A stretch of 64,000 bases of DNA from Paenibacillus sp. J5C2022 (GCF_025567625.1 NZ_JAOQJC010000008.1:1-64000), one strand, 5' to 3'. Shown: positions 26,448 to 36,224, counted from the stretch's first letter. The notes: generated by a model from the letters alone, not told the origin. Program-made: numbers and translations.

Positions 26448-28016
26448 ATGGATACTCAACTTGCCGTATATCTCACGCTTGTAACCGCCTCCGGATCGAT
26501 TAACTTCCTGCTGGGCTTGTACGCCTATGCGAAGCGTCATGAGCTTGTAGCGGCCCGCACCCTTGTCGCGATCACGATCCTGCAAGGCATCTACATCTTC
26601 GCCTTCGCATTCGAGCTGTCCGGGGATACGCTGGACGTCATCAAGCGCTGGATTACAGTCGAATATATCGGCATTGCCTATACACCGGTAGTCGGCCTGC
26701 TGCTGGTGCTGCAATATACGAGCCGGATGCTCCCCCGGGCAGCCCTGTACTCGCTATTCCTCATTCCCACCGTCACCCTGCTGCTTGTCGCGTCGAACGA
26801 TTGGCACCATATCTTCTACAAGTCCGTCTACTTCCGGCCCGGCACCTCCACGCCGCTTGTCGATGTACAGTATGGCTACTGGTATATCGTGCACGGCGCT
26901 TACACCTTCAGCTGCCTGCTCGTCGGCATCGTCTTGCTGCTGAAGCAATGGCGGGGGACGAAGAGAACGTATAAGGGACAGCTTGTCGCGCTGCTCGGCG
27001 GACAGCTCATCCCGATCGTGACGACCTTCTTGTATGTCATCGGCAAGAGCCCTTACGGGATGGATCTTGTTCCGTTCGTATTATCGTTGACGACAGCGCT
27101 ATATATATGGGCGATGCGTTCCAGCGGACTTATGACGATCTCCCCTATTGCGAAGGAGCATATCGTCGAGAGCATGCGCGAGGGCGTCATCGTCCTGGAT
27201 CTGAAGGGCCGGCTGATCGACTACAACGCAGCGGTGCGCGCGATGTTCCCCGGCCAGTGGCAGATTGCGATCGGCAAGCCGATGGCCGGGCTGTGGCAGG
27301 AGCTCATCGGCATGAAGGCCCCCTTGCCGGGAACGCTGTCGGACACTTCGAACGATATGCAGGAGATGACGCGGCTGGATGCACGCACGGGGGATTGCCA
27401 TTACTATCAAGTTCGCTTCTCCGGTATTCGCAATCGCAGCGGCAACTCTGTCGGGAAGCTGCTCATGTTCATCGACATTACGGAGCTGAAGCAGCTGCAG
27501 GAGAAGCTGAGGGTGCAGGCCTATTACGACGGACTGACCGGCATCTTCAATCGCACGCAATTCATCCTCCACGCCAGAGAGCTGCTGGAGAAGCATGGGG
27601 GGCGCGGGATGGCGGCTTCCGTCGTACTGTTCGATATCGACCGCTTCAAGGAAGTGAACGATACGTATGGACACGAGACCGGCGATCGTGTCATTCAGCA
27701 TGTCGTCACGGTGTGCCAGCGCTTCGTCACCGGCGACAGTATGCTGGCACGCTACGGCGGCGAGGAATTCGTGCTGCTCTTGCCGGGGATGGCGCTTCGC
27801 GAAGCGGCTGACTATGCGGAGCAGCTGCGGGCGGCTCTGTCAGCGGAGCCATTCCAGGCGCCGGACGGTCTCCGCAGCGTCACGGCCAGCTTCGGAGTGG
27901 CGGCGCTCAGTCCGGACTGCGATACGATCGAGCAGCTGCTGCGCCATGCCGACGCCGCATTATATGAAGCCAAGCGTGCGGGGCGGAATAAGGTTAGCGA
28001 GGGGCGTCAACCTTGA
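26448..28016 (+). CDS. Membrane diguanylate cyclase (7TM-PAS-GGDEF)
   Basis: A 522-residue protein. The first 225 residues form seven hydrophobic segments like the histidine-kinase N-terminal 7TM region. A PAS domain follows (about 235-350, ESMREGVIVLDLKGRLIDYNAA...FIDITELKQLQ), then a GGDEF domain with active motif GGEEF at about 437-441. FDIDRFKEVNDTYGHETGD provides the metal- and GTP-contact residues. The RxxD inhibitory site is replaced by TGDS. It should make cyclic di-GMP at the membrane in response to an unknown cue. GAGGACACAGACG precedes the ATG at 26448; the upstream ATG at 26433 has no ribosome site. The last 23 bases overlap the end of the convergent DUF4097 gene. Confidence 0.9.
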   Translation: MDTQLAVYLTLVTASGSINFLLGLYAYAKRHELVAARTLVAITILQGIYIFAFAFELSGDTLDVIKRWITVEYIGIAYTPVVGLLLVLQYTSRMLPRAALYSLFLIPTVTLLLVASNDWHHIFYKSVYFRPGTSTPLVDVQYGYWYIVHGAYTFSCLLVGIVLLLKQWRGTKRTYKGQLVALLGGQLIPIVTTFLYVIGKSPYGMDLVPFVLSLTTALYIWAMRSSGLMTISPIAKEHIVESMREGVIVLDLKGRLIDYNAAVRAMFPGQWQIAIGKPMAGLWQELIGMKAPLPGTLSDTSNDMQEMTRLDARTGDCHYYQVRFSGIRNRSGNSVGKLLMFIDITELKQLQEKLRVQAYYDGLTGIFNRTQFILHARELLEKHGGRGMAASVVLFDIDRFKEVNDTYGHETGDRVIQHVVTVCQRFVTGDSMLARYGGEEFVLLLPGMALREAADYAEQLRAALSAEPFQAPDGLRSVTASFGVAALSPDCDTIEQLLRHADAALYEAKRAGRNKVSEGRQP

Positions 28017-28827
28017 TGTCGCCTACCTTCACGCTGGCGTGCAGCTGCTTGTCGCCATTCCCGATCTTGCCTACCTTCTCGCTGCCCGTCTTCACTTCAT
28101 AGTCCACATTCCGCAGACTGGTATCCGCCTGTCCAAGTTCGCTTCGCAGGTCCAGCTCGGCGTTATCCGGCTCTTCCTTCAGGCCGATGCGGATGCTGCC
28201 CACTTCCGCACTGGCGTTCAGCTTCTTCGGGAAGTCGGCATTCTCGACCGATATCTCCCCCATACGGGATGTCAGCTCCATATCGGCCGATACATTCTGA
28301 AGATTGATCTCGCCTACATCCACATCGATGAGCAGGCTGCCGGACTGCACATCAGTCGCTATAATCTGCCCGATCTTGTTCCGGATGCTCAGCTCCTCGT
28401 ACAGCTTATCGGGCAGCGACAGCTTCAGCTTCCGCTCGCCGAACACCTTATCCTTGCCCAGAAGATTGCTGCTGCGCTCATCCACCTTCACTTCCAGCAC
28501 ATCCGCTTGCACGGATGCTTCCATGCTGATATCCTTCGTAATTCCTTTGTCCACGATCAGCTCCACCTCGGCTTCGTCGCCGCTGCCGCGGCTCACCTCG
28601 ATCACCATGGCTTCCGCCGTGACGGATACGCTCTTGAACTGGCCGGAAGGGAATGATTCCTTGCCGACCGTCACGAGCTCGCCCGATCCCGAGCCTTCTC
28701 CCATGACCTTCGCTTCTACACCGCCCGCTGCACCCGTCAGCGTCTCTCCGCATCCCGCCAGCATAAGAGCCAGCAGCGATGCCGCCGCCATCATGCTGAT
28801 TCGACTAGCTTTACTGCGTTTCATCAT
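27994..28827 (-). CDS. DUF4097-type lipoprotein
   Basis: A 277-residue exported protein. The lipoprotein signal ends in LMLAGC, with lipidated Cys at about residue 26. After a Gly/Ser-rich tether the rest is a regular run of short beta strands (SMEASVQADVLEVKVDE, SGSLLIDVDVGEINLQNV, MGEISVENADF, VGSIRIGLKEE). This repeated GxI/V pattern is seen in the DUF4097/putative auto-adhesin family of right-handed beta-helical proteins. It should sit on the outer face of the membrane. Ribosome site GGGAGAG. No partner gene is apparent and its function is unknown. Confidence 0.8.
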   Translation of the reverse strand: MMKRSKASRISMMAAASLLALMLAGCGETLTGAAGGVEAKVMGEGSGSGELVTVGKESFPSGQFKSVSVTAEAMVIEVSRGSGDEAEVELIVDKGITKDISMEASVQADVLEVKVDERSSNLLGKDKVFGERKLKLSLPDKLYEELSIRNKIGQIIATDVQSGSLLIDVDVGEINLQNVSADMELTSRMGEISVENADFPKKLNASAEVGSIRIGLKEEPDNAELDLRSELGQADTSLRNVDYEVKTGSEKVGKIGNGDKQLHASVKVGDIKVDAPR

Positions 28828-29053
28828 ATCTCGAACTCTCCCTGTCTATCCGTTATGTATCTCTCTATGTCTTATAGCTGCTGCCCCTGTTGCCTGGCAC
28901 TTCTTCATTATAGGGGGAGATGAAAGCAAGCAGAACAGACCCGCGTCCAATGCTGTGCCCGGACTTTGGTCGGGGCATTCACACATGTTGTATGCGAGAC
29001 AATCTAAATCGAGGTCTGACCAGTTAGAGCAGAGAGGTGTACACGCGCAAGAG

Positions 29054-29090
29054 AAAAGCCTCACACACCGCGGAATACGGCACATGAGGC
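29054..29090 (-). terminator. Probable terminator after spo0M
   Basis: A GCCTCA/TGAGGC stem (29058-29063 with 29085-29090) with an inner CCG/CGG pairing is followed on the minus strand by TTTTCTC. It lies 30 bases after the spo0M stop. The remaining gap to 28827 shows nothing else. Confidence 0.6.
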
Positions 29091-29120
29091 TCGATAAGCA
29101 ATGATGAGGATAGGATACGG

Positions 29121-29900
29121 CTAGGTGTAGCGTGAAATCACGTCGTCAAGCAGGTTGGCCACGAACTCGGGGCCGTTATGCACATCGCTCTCGCTGATCA
29201 CGATACGGACGAAGCTCTCGTCCATATCCATCGCTTCCGCGAACATGCCGAACAGATTCGACGCGCGGCGATCGATCTGCAGCAGCAGCTCCACCTCCGT
29301 GATACGGTTGCGCAGGAAGACCAGCTCCACCTCGTCGAGGCGTCCGGCGTAAGGGCCGCCGTACGGTACCCATTCGAACTCCTGGACATAAGGGGAGGTG
29401 TCGCCGAGCTTAGGCGCATAGAGCGTCTCCGCTTCGCGAATGCGGAAGCCGAGGCGTTCGAACGCTTGCAGCACCATATTCATCGCGTGAGTCGGTACGA
29501 CCTCGATATGATCGTTGTCCGTCGGGTCCACGGCCGAGCGGATGTCTGCAGCCGTGTGCAGCCATACCGGCGTTCTGCCGATCGACAGCGGCGTATTCGG
29601 CGGCAGGATGAAGGAGAATGGAAGCTCCTTATTCTCATTGGGCTGAATCGTTACCGGGGGTGTGACGCGCGCTTTGGCGAGCACGACATTGTGCTTCATC
29701 TTCGTATCGTTAACTTCCTTGATGTAATAAGTCATGACAGACACATCGATGCCTTCGATCTGCTGTTCTACCGAACCGCCCTGAATGCGGACGATACCGC
29801 GTATCTCTTCTCCGGGTGCGTAAGCCGACTTCTCCGTCAGCGTATCTATCTTCGCCGCACCAATTCCGACACTTGCCATCATCCGATTGAAAAAAGACAT
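29121..29900 (-). CDS. spo0M: Sporulation-control protein Spo0M
   Basis: The 259-residue protein matches Spo0M, a cytoplasmic arrestin-fold protein that affects sporulation onset and cell division in Bacillus subtilis. Diagnostic segments are MSFFNRMMASVGIGAAKIDTL, SAYAPGEEIRGIVRIQGGSVEQQI, PFSFILPPNTPLSIGRTPVWLHT and an ADIRSAVDPTDNDHIEVVP block. Length equals that of B. subtilis Spo0M (about 258). GGAGAAGAAGGAGAG gives a good ribosome site. It is monocistronic, with a terminator just after it. Confidence 0.93.
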   Translation of the reverse strand: MSFFNRMMASVGIGAAKIDTLTEKSAYAPGEEIRGIVRIQGGSVEQQIEGIDVSVMTYYIKEVNDTKMKHNVVLAKARVTPPVTIQPNENKELPFSFILPPNTPLSIGRTPVWLHTAADIRSAVDPTDNDHIEVVPTHAMNMVLQAFERLGFRIREAETLYAPKLGDTSPYVQEFEWVPYGGPYAGRLDEVELVFLRNRITEVELLLQIDRRASNLFGMFAEAMDMDESFVRIVISESDVHNGPEFVANLLDDVISRYT

Positions 29901-30059
29901 AGACGACTCTCCTTCTTCTCCATGAGTGAATGGTTCATACCTTCAGCATTCTGACAGCATTCTTGCAGTATGGACAACACTAGCACGAAGCAATTGCTGG
30001 CCTGCCGCTGCCAATCTCTATAATCTCTGCTCTATAGCGTCATACCCCCTCATCATACC

Positions 30060-30084
30060 AAAAAGCCCGCCGTATTGGCGAGCT
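30060..30084 (-). terminator. Rho-independent terminator
   Basis: On the minus strand an AGCTCGCC/GGCGGGCT stem (one U-G pair) with a short loop is followed by five T residues. It lies 40 bases beyond the stop codon at 30125. Confidence 0.85.
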
Positions 30085-30124
30085 TTAATCATGGTGAGTG
30101 ATCTATCCAATTGCGAGTACCCGA

Positions 30125-30976
30125 CTACTGCAAAGCGCTGGCAAGCGCACTGATTGCGTCCTTCCGCGCTTGCGCCTTGGCGCTCTCGTACTGGGCGGCC
30201 CAGCCCGGCATCTGCTCTTCGCTTAGGCCCGCCTGCGAATAAGCGGCCTTGGCTTCGTTCAGCAGCGTCGTGAAGCTGCTGTCGCAATTCGCTTCCGCCG
30301 CGAATACCTTCACCAGAAACTTCTTCTGGATCGTATCCAGCGTGGCATCGGGGTCTTCCGTCAGCTCCGCCGCAATCTCCTGCACCAAGCTGTCGCTTGT
30401 TGCCTTGCAGGATGCGCTCAGCTGCTCCATCTTCGTCGTAATGGCGGCATCGATCTCGCGCTTCGCCTTCTCTTGCTCCTCGGCAGAGGGTTGCTCAGTC
30501 GGCTTGGGTGTCGGCGTCGTTCCGGGTGATATCCCGCCTCCGGAGCCGTCTGAGGGAGATGGCGTCGCTTCCGGCTTGGCGGTAACGTCTGTACCGCCAC
30601 CAGATGTGCCGGGCTTCTCCGTAGCCGTCCCGCCGTCCCCGGATGTGCCGGGCTTGGCCGTAGCGCCCGTACGATCGTCGACTGGCTGCTGGCTCTCTCC
30701 CGGCTGGCTGGAGACACCTTCGCCATCATTCCCGCTGCCATCGGAGCCATTGTCCGGAGTATTATCGCCCGAACCGGCGTCAGTGGAGCCGTCCCCGTCG
30801 CCATTATCGGTCCCGTCTTCCGGCTTGGAGGTAGCCTCCACTCCCCCGTTCTCCTCAGCAATCGTCGACTTCAAATCCCTCACTTCATTCAGCTTGTTGT
30901 ACAGCCTCACTCCTCCGAAGACAACAAGCCCTACAATCAGGAGAGAGGCGATTGTGATTAGTAGTTTTTTGTTCAA
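30125..30976 (-). CDS. Membrane-anchored protein with low-complexity linker, unknown function
   Basis: About 283 residues. One N-terminal membrane segment (KKLLITIASLLIVGLVVFGG) probably anchors it, with the rest outside. A linker of about 130 residues (roughly 40-170) is rich in Gly, Ser, Thr, Pro and Asp. It includes repeated TAKPGTSGDGG/TEKPGTSGGG-like units. The C-terminal 110 residues look helical and hold two Cys residues that could form a disulfide. The frame is open from an ATG at 31009, but TAAGGAGCAAC nine bases before the TTG at 30976 is the only good ribosome site, and it gives a normal short anchor. I do not recognise a family. A similarly built protein lies at the other edge of the AT-rich polysaccharide genes. 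Confidence 0.75.
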   Translation of the reverse strand: MNKKLLITIASLLIVGLVVFGGVRLYNKLNEVRDLKSTIAEENGGVEATSKPEDGTDNGDGDGSTDAGSGDNTPDNGSDGSGNDGEGVSSQPGESQQPVDDRTGATAKPGTSGDGGTATEKPGTSGGGTDVTAKPEATPSPSDGSGGGISPGTTPTPKPTEQPSAEEQEKAKREIDAAITTKMEQLSASCKATSDSLVQEIAAELTEDPDATLDTIQKKFLVKVFAAEANCDSSFTTLLNEAKAAYSQAGLSEEQMPGWAAQYESAKAQARKDAISALASALQ

Positions 30977-31009
30977 TATTAGTTGCTCCTTAATATTCTT
31001 CTCATACAA

Positions 31010-31530
31010 CCTATGCTAAAAGTACTGGAAAGTTCTACGCTGGTAGCTCCCCCTTGTTAAGGTATTACGGGTACAGTAAAGAGATAAATAATTGCTCGAG
31101 TGAAACAAGTACTGACCTAGCCAAGTTCACATCGCTTAATTTATCCGACTCAAAGCTGACTGAAAACATTTCTACAAGGGACTGCTGGAGCAATTCGGGG
31201 TTCAATTCTAAATTGTATGATGAAAACACCAAACACCAGTTAGTTTAATGCTAATTTATCACTATTACCGAAACTTTTCCTTCTGGCTCCAACGATTTTG
31301 GATAGGTAAGAGCACAGTCTCCGAAAACGTGTTCAACTGCCTAACGTGTCAATTCGCTCTTACGCATCATTATCCCATGCAAAGCGCTCCGCTACCAAAC
31401 TTCGCGTTGCTTGGTTCATCCTCCCTGTTTCTTTTCCATCTAGCGCAGCAGCATCCAATTGCTAATCTTTAGATGACTAGGGTAGTCGACAGCGAATATA
31501 TCAAAAATTTGCGAGTATCTATGTTGTTGA
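31010..31530. other. Non-coding gap at the left edge of the AT-rich region
   Basis: About 520 bases with no convincing gene on either strand and no clear terminator hairpin for the polysaccharide operon that ends at 31531. Base composition shifts here from GC-rich to AT-rich. Two short frames (31054-31248 and 31248-31472) have no ribosome sites or recognisable sequence. Confidence 0.6.
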
Positions 31531-32292
31531 CTAAAACCGAGTAAATAACTCCGGGTTTAGTGGATTATCCCAACAATGTCCTGTGTCGAAACTGACTATT
31601 CCAACTTTAGATAATCTATACACTAAAACTTTCGCTGCTGGTCCTGCAGAAATAAGGATTGCAGTATTGTCATTATTTAAGTTAAATTTTTTTAGGGTAT
31701 TCATTATTTGTTTTTCATATTTGTCAATTAAGGAATACGAATTACTCGGCTTCACCTCTACAAAATAAGTTTTAATTCCATACTTCTTCTCGAAATTTTC
31801 TGCATGCTTAATATTATTATGAACGAATATACAATTTTCTTTTAAATTCCATAGCTTTTTGTATTTATCTTCAAGCCCTATACCAAAGATAAAAGCATCA
31901 ATGTAGATTGAATTATGATTAAAATATCTCTTAAATAACTCTCTTGTTCTCATCCATAATCTAGCTCTTTTATTTTTAATTGATTCCCAACCTGACATTT
32001 TTAAAAATTTAACTGGTAAACCGATTATATATGCTGATTCTTCTTCATAATCTACGATAAACTCTAGCATCTCTTTTCGTAAATTCTCACTAAACTCTTG
32101 ATATACAATATTATAACCTTCAAATAAATCAGTTTCGCCATCACCCCATCTTATAATCGATTTTCTTTTTTCTAATACGTGTTCAATCGTTTCTTCTATA
32201 TCCATATAATTTATCTTTGGCATTCTGTAAGTATATATTAATCGATTTAGGAATCGGGGGATTCTATATACAAAATTTATACGATTATTCAT
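31531..32292 (-). CDS. GT-D-fold glycosyltransferase (DUF1792 type)
   Basis: About 253 residues. SIIRWGDGETDLFEGYNI near the N-terminus matches the SxxRFGDGE motif of GT-D-fold glycosyltransferases (PF08759), in which the D-G-E residues serve the nucleotide-sugar site. AILISAGPAAKVLVYRL and VSFDTGHCWDNP near the C-terminus also fit. The open frame reaches 32340, but AAAAGGTGA lies eight bases before the ATG at 32292, and using that start removes the overlap with the flippase gene. It is the last gene of the cluster. It probably adds one sugar of the repeat unit; donor and acceptor are unknown. Confidence 0.75.
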   Translation of the reverse strand: MNNRINFVYRIPRFLNRLIYTYRMPKINYMDIEETIEHVLEKRKSIIRWGDGETDLFEGYNIVYQEFSENLRKEMLEFIVDYEEESAYIIGLPVKFLKMSGWESIKNKRARLWMRTRELFKRYFNHNSIYIDAFIFGIGLEDKYKKLWNLKENCIFVHNNIKHAENFEKKYGIKTYFVEVKPSNSYSLIDKYEKQIMNTLKKFNLNNDNTAILISAGPAAKVLVYRLSKVGIVSFDTGHCWDNPLNPELFTRF

Positions 32293-32323
32293 ATTGCTGG
32301 TCACCTTTTCATTGTCTATTGAT

Positions 32324-33736
32324 TTAATTTTGAAACTCATTTATCATTTTTAAAATATCTTTTCTTTTGAAAACTAAAATCAATAATACTATTATTATTA
32401 GAATTACTCTCAAGAAGGTATACTCATATGAGAACTGAACAATAACGCTAAAGATCACGACAATTACAATAAGCGAATTGATAATTACATCATTAAAATA
32501 TCTATTTTCACTAATTCTTTTTAGGTTATATCTATGAAAACAAAGCATAATAAAAAAACTAACTAAAGTTGTATAGGCCGCCGCAACAAAACCATACTCG
32601 GGAATTAAAATTAAATTCAATATTAAATTAATTATCGCCCCTAGAATTGTAATAATGCTAATTTTTAAATTACTATTCAGGTACATTTCTATATTGGAAT
32701 AGATCATTATTAATATTGATAAGTATACTCCTGCAATCACGGGAGGTATTGCATAAACACCTATTGCATATGTGCTAGGACCTAAAATAGACATTATTTC
32801 TGGTCCTAATAACATAAGTGACAAACTTGCTAAAGCTAGGACAATAATAGAGTATGAAACGACTTTTTTTATTTTGACCAAATCATTCTTTTCTACTTTT
32901 CTATATAACCAAGGCACAAATACTCCACTCGTTGCCCCCCATAACAATGAGATTAGAGAAGATAGTGTATATGCTACTGAATATACTGCGGTTTCCGCTG
33001 TTCCCCAATAATTTGCAATCATAATTCTGTCAATTTGATTCAAAACGTGATTGGACAAATAATGTGGCAATAGTGGAAAGCAAAATAGTACAGCAAATTT
33101 CCAGTACGTTATCCTGAAGATAACTTTACCACGCCCTACTAATTCAATTGCAAAAATAATCGAAACAATATATCCTGGTAATGCACTATAAAAAATTTTA
33201 ACTAGAGCTAAATTTTCATTCGCATTAACTATCGCAACATATGTTACTATTTGCGAGATAATTGTTAGAGCGAGGCTAACACCAACCACCATTTTATAAT
33301 CATAGTCAAACTTTTTCTTAAGAGTCCAAAACCCCAAAACTGCATTTAAGAATAAACCGGCGAACATTATGTAAAATAAGTCATTAGATAGACCAGTGAA
33401 TTTTACAAAAAAGTCCTCACCTATCTTAAAAATAATAAGTCCGATAATAACAAGCACTGCGGTTAGACCAATCATAGATGAAATAAATGTATCGCGATTA
33501 TCTTTAAATTTAACCATACCTTTGTGAAATGCATTTGCTGCAATTGATAATGTTATTATTACACTAAATACACCACTCCAAGTATTATATAACGATACTA
33601 TTCCGTAATCAGTCGGGGACATTAATCTTGTATAAAGGGGGGTAGTTAGCATGCTTACGCCTTTATTCAAAAATGATGCTATTACAAACCAAAATGAAGC
33701 TTGTAATGGGGCTGATATTTTTTTAAGCCTTTGCAA
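32324..33736 (-). CDS. Oligosaccharide flippase (Wzx type)
   Basis: A 470-residue protein with about 12-14 membrane segments and the fold of the polysaccharide-transport (MOP) superfamily. The start (SFWFVIASFLNKGVSMLTTPLYTRLMSPTDYGIVSLY) is characteristic. It should flip the undecaprenyl-linked repeat unit to the outer face. The TTG start is supported by AGAGGATAGT, and it begins one base after the preceding glycosyltransferase stop. Very low GC, like its neighbours. Confidence 0.9.
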   Translation of the reverse strand: MQRLKKISAPLQASFWFVIASFLNKGVSMLTTPLYTRLMSPTDYGIVSLYNTWSGVFSVIITLSIAANAFHKGMVKFKDNRDTFISSMIGLTAVLVIIGLIIFKIGEDFFVKFTGLSNDLFYIMFAGLFLNAVLGFWTLKKKFDYDYKMVVGVSLALTIISQIVTYVAIVNANENLALVKIFYSALPGYIVSIIFAIELVGRGKVIFRITYWKFAVLFCFPLLPHYLSNHVLNQIDRIMIANYWGTAETAVYSVAYTLSSLISLLWGATSGVFVPWLYRKVEKNDLVKIKKVVSYSIIVLALASLSLMLLGPEIMSILGPSTYAIGVYAIPPVIAGVYLSILIMIYSNIEMYLNSNLKISIITILGAIINLILNLILIPEYGFVAAAYTTLVSFFIMLCFHRYNLKRISENRYFNDVIINSLIVIVVIFSVIVQFSYEYTFLRVILIIIVLLILVFKRKDILKMINEFQN

Positions 33737-33737
33737 A

Positions 33738-34709
33738 CTATCCTCTTCTTTCTATATCACTGTTAATTACATTTTTGTACCTCTCCCTGGCAAATATTAG
33801 AATCCACGACCAAGAGATAAGATATCCGAACGTTACAAAAATCTTTTTGTATGTTTTATTCAACGATTTAATTACTTCTGGATATTTCTTCCTAGATAAA
33901 ATAGCACATCTAGAAATATTAATAAAGTGAAATAGAACTTTTTTTGGGTTGTATAGAAAAGCCTCAATATTATCATTAATGTAATATTGAGACATATAAT
34001 ACCAACTTGTACTTCTTTGCTTTGAATGCATATTCCCTGTGCTCAAACTATCAGGTAGATCTTGGTGGTATACTCTAAATATATCATTGACGCAATATTG
34101 ATCATAATTTTTGTGAATCGCTTGCCATACTATACTTTCTACCACAAATTTGGTATCGTCAAATTCTGGAAAAGGATATTGCACAAGAATATCTGTTTTT
34201 CTACATGTAGATTTTTCCCCAGCTGCTCTTACGATTGTTCTTTTCTTCTTATTCCCTAGCAATTTATTTATATTATTTGGGTAAGGTCTCCCTACAATTT
34301 TCTTAGTCTTAGAATCAATACACCTTCCCGATATATCTGAATATCGTTCATACTCTTCTTTAGGAATCTCTTTCCATATTTCTCCCATTCTCCATAAAAC
34401 TCCTGGAGCCATTTCATCATCAGAGTCCATTATGATTACATACGTACTATTCAATAAATTATATGCGTAATTCAGGGCTGTATGTTTTCCTCCGTTTTCT
34501 TTGTAATAATATCTTATTTTAAACGGGGCTTTCTCCATAATCTCTCTAATTACTATTTCAGTATTATCTTTAGAACCATCATCAATAATTAGCCACTCAA
34601 AATCTCTATAATTTTGCAATAATATACTCTCATATAATCTTTCAAGAGTATTAGCTCTATTATAGGTTGCTGTAAGAATGGTGAACATAAAGCTTCTTTC
34701 TGTATCCAT
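33738..34709 (-). CDS. Family 2 glycosyltransferase
   Basis: A 323-residue GT-A enzyme. The N-terminal domain has ILTATYNRANTLERLYESIL, WLIIDDGSKDNT and a DSDDE motif (about residue 97, the DxD-type metal site). It should transfer a sugar from a nucleotide donor to the lipid-linked repeat unit at the inner face of the membrane. A hydrophobic C-terminal stretch may bind the membrane. Good AGGGGA ribosome site. The specific linkage is not predictable. Confidence 0.9.
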   Translation of the reverse strand: MDTERSFMFTILTATYNRANTLERLYESILLQNYRDFEWLIIDDGSKDNTEIVIREIMEKAPFKIRYYYKENGGKHTALNYAYNLLNSTYVIIMDSDDEMAPGVLWRMGEIWKEIPKEEYERYSDISGRCIDSKTKKIVGRPYPNNINKLLGNKKKRTIVRAAGEKSTCRKTDILVQYPFPEFDDTKFVVESIVWQAIHKNYDQYCVNDIFRVYHQDLPDSLSTGNMHSKQRSTSWYYMSQYYINDNIEAFLYNPKKVLFHFINISRCAILSRKKYPEVIKSLNKTYKKIFVTFGYLISWSWILIFARERYKNVINSDIERRG

Positions 34710-34742
34710 ACATTCCCCTGCCTTTTTATAATTAACAACTTA

Positions 34743-36224
34743 CTATAGTATTTTTTTGTATATATGACCAATTCTTCTATATAGTTTTTTGTAATTTTCT
34801 TTTATTTTAAACTCTGTTTCAAATATCACTTTTGACTTAAAATTCATAGGTTTATCACAAGTATGTTTAATTTTTTCATCAAATGATACATTATACTGTT
34901 TACTTAATTTTGAAATTGAAGCAATCCAAATGAAAATTTCATCTAATGGTACAACATAATTCCCACTATATCTAGGGTATACATTGAATAGAATCTTTAA
35001 TTTCTCCATATTAAATACTTTTAGTTTGTCCACTTCGTTCGAGAAAACTAGTTTTTCTATTTCCTCTCTTAAATCCTTTCGAATCCATAAATGATATTCA
35101 TGAAAGTTCTTTGCTAATTGATCAGGATTTTTATTCTTTGTCCCATATGTAATTCCTGTTCTAGACCACGGAATTAAAAGGAGTTCTGGTGCTATGCGCT
35201 TTAGAATATTTTCATATAATTTATCTCCCCTTAGTTGATGATTTAGCGATAGAACATATGAATAGACATCTGGTGAAGTAAATAATTGATGGAGTGGTAT
35301 TTTGTCTTCGATATAATTTAGGCAAACTTGCAATTTATTCCTCATGTAAAATGCTTGATAATCTAATTCGATATAATCTTCCCATCTTTCTTTTCTATAA
35401 AAGTACTCTCTTATATCCTCTTTTGCAAAAGCCTTTGTTTGTTGAAATACATTGTCATTCATAATATTGTAATGGTTATGTTGACTAATTTGTGATAAAT
35501 CTTTAAGTTTTGAAACATGTTTTCCTGAGTATTCTGCTCTTCCCATGCTATCACCATAACTTGCGGCAATTATTCCGTCAATTCCTTCCAACTTCCTTAC
35601 CCCATCCATGTTATGAAAATGGATCGGTGAAACCATTGCGCCTGTATCTACAGAATATTGAATGTTTTTAAATAATAGTTCTGCATTAATAGGAAGTCTC
35701 AAATTTTCCCATCCATAAGTTTTACATATACGTTTTGAATATTCAACATCTCTGCAACCATCAACTCCCCAAGTAATACCTACAATACTACCACAATAGT
35801 CTCCAATTTTTACTAACTTGTTTAACATTGCAGCACATACTCTACTATCCATTCCTCCGGAAAGTAAAATACCAATTATTTTTTTGTGAGCAGTAAAATC
35901 CCTTAATTCATTTAGTGTTTTTTCTATTATTCTATTTGTAGGATCCTCATTATCATCTATTATAGTTTTATTAATAGAAGCATGATGCCAACCTCTTATT
36001 TCACTAGGTTTAGATAACCAAGGAACTCTGTATACTCCCTTAATCATGGTTCTGTCACCTAATACCCAACCATAATTAATGTACTCCATAATTGATACTG
36101 CATCAATTTCATTATTATAATTATCATTATAGGAATTAACTATCTTATTATGAAGGGTCATCCCTCCCTCGCTTCTCCTATAACTTGGATAATTTGCACC
36201 TAGAAAATCATACCTTTCGAACAT
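34743..36224 (-). CDS. Asparagine-synthase-like protein without glutaminase domain
   Basis: About 493 residues. The ATP-pyrophosphatase motif is intact (IGILLSGGMDSRVCAAML, about residues 120-137), and the region matches the C-terminal synthetase domain of AsnB. The N-terminus does not start with Met-Cys and lacks the Ntn glutaminase fold, so it cannot take ammonia from glutamine by the usual route. Relatives in polysaccharide clusters are thought to amidate a uronic acid or another carboxyl group; here that could be the acid made by the TviB-like enzyme. A TTG at 36239 opens the frame, but GGAGGG before the ATG at 36224 makes that the start. Confidence 0.8.
   Translation of the reverse strand: MFERYDFLGANYPSYRRSEGGMTLHNKIVNSYNDNYNNEIDAVSIMEYINYGWVLGDRTMIKGVYRVPWLSKPSEIRGWHHASINKTIIDDNEDPTNRIIEKTLNELRDFTAHKKIIGILLSGGMDSRVCAAMLNKLVKIGDYCGSIVGITWGVDGCRDVEYSKRICKTYGWENLRLPINAELLFKNIQYSVDTGAMVSPIHFHNMDGVRKLEGIDGIIAASYGDSMGRAEYSGKHVSKLKDLSQISQHNHYNIMNDNVFQQTKAFAKEDIREYFYRKERWEDYIELDYQAFYMRNKLQVCLNYIEDKIPLHQLFTSPDVYSYVLSLNHQLRGDKLYENILKRIAPELLLIPWSRTGITYGTKNKNPDQLAKNFHEYHLWIRKDLREEIEKLVFSNEVDKLKVFNMEKLKILFNVYPRYSGNYVVPLDEIFIWIASISKLSKQYNVSFDEKIKHTCDKPMNFKSKVIFETEFKIKENYKKLYRRIGHIYKKIL

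Noticed and set aside
31054..31472. Two short plus-strand frames at the edge of the AT-rich cassette
   Set aside because: No ribosome site, no recognisable family and no conserved-looking sequence.
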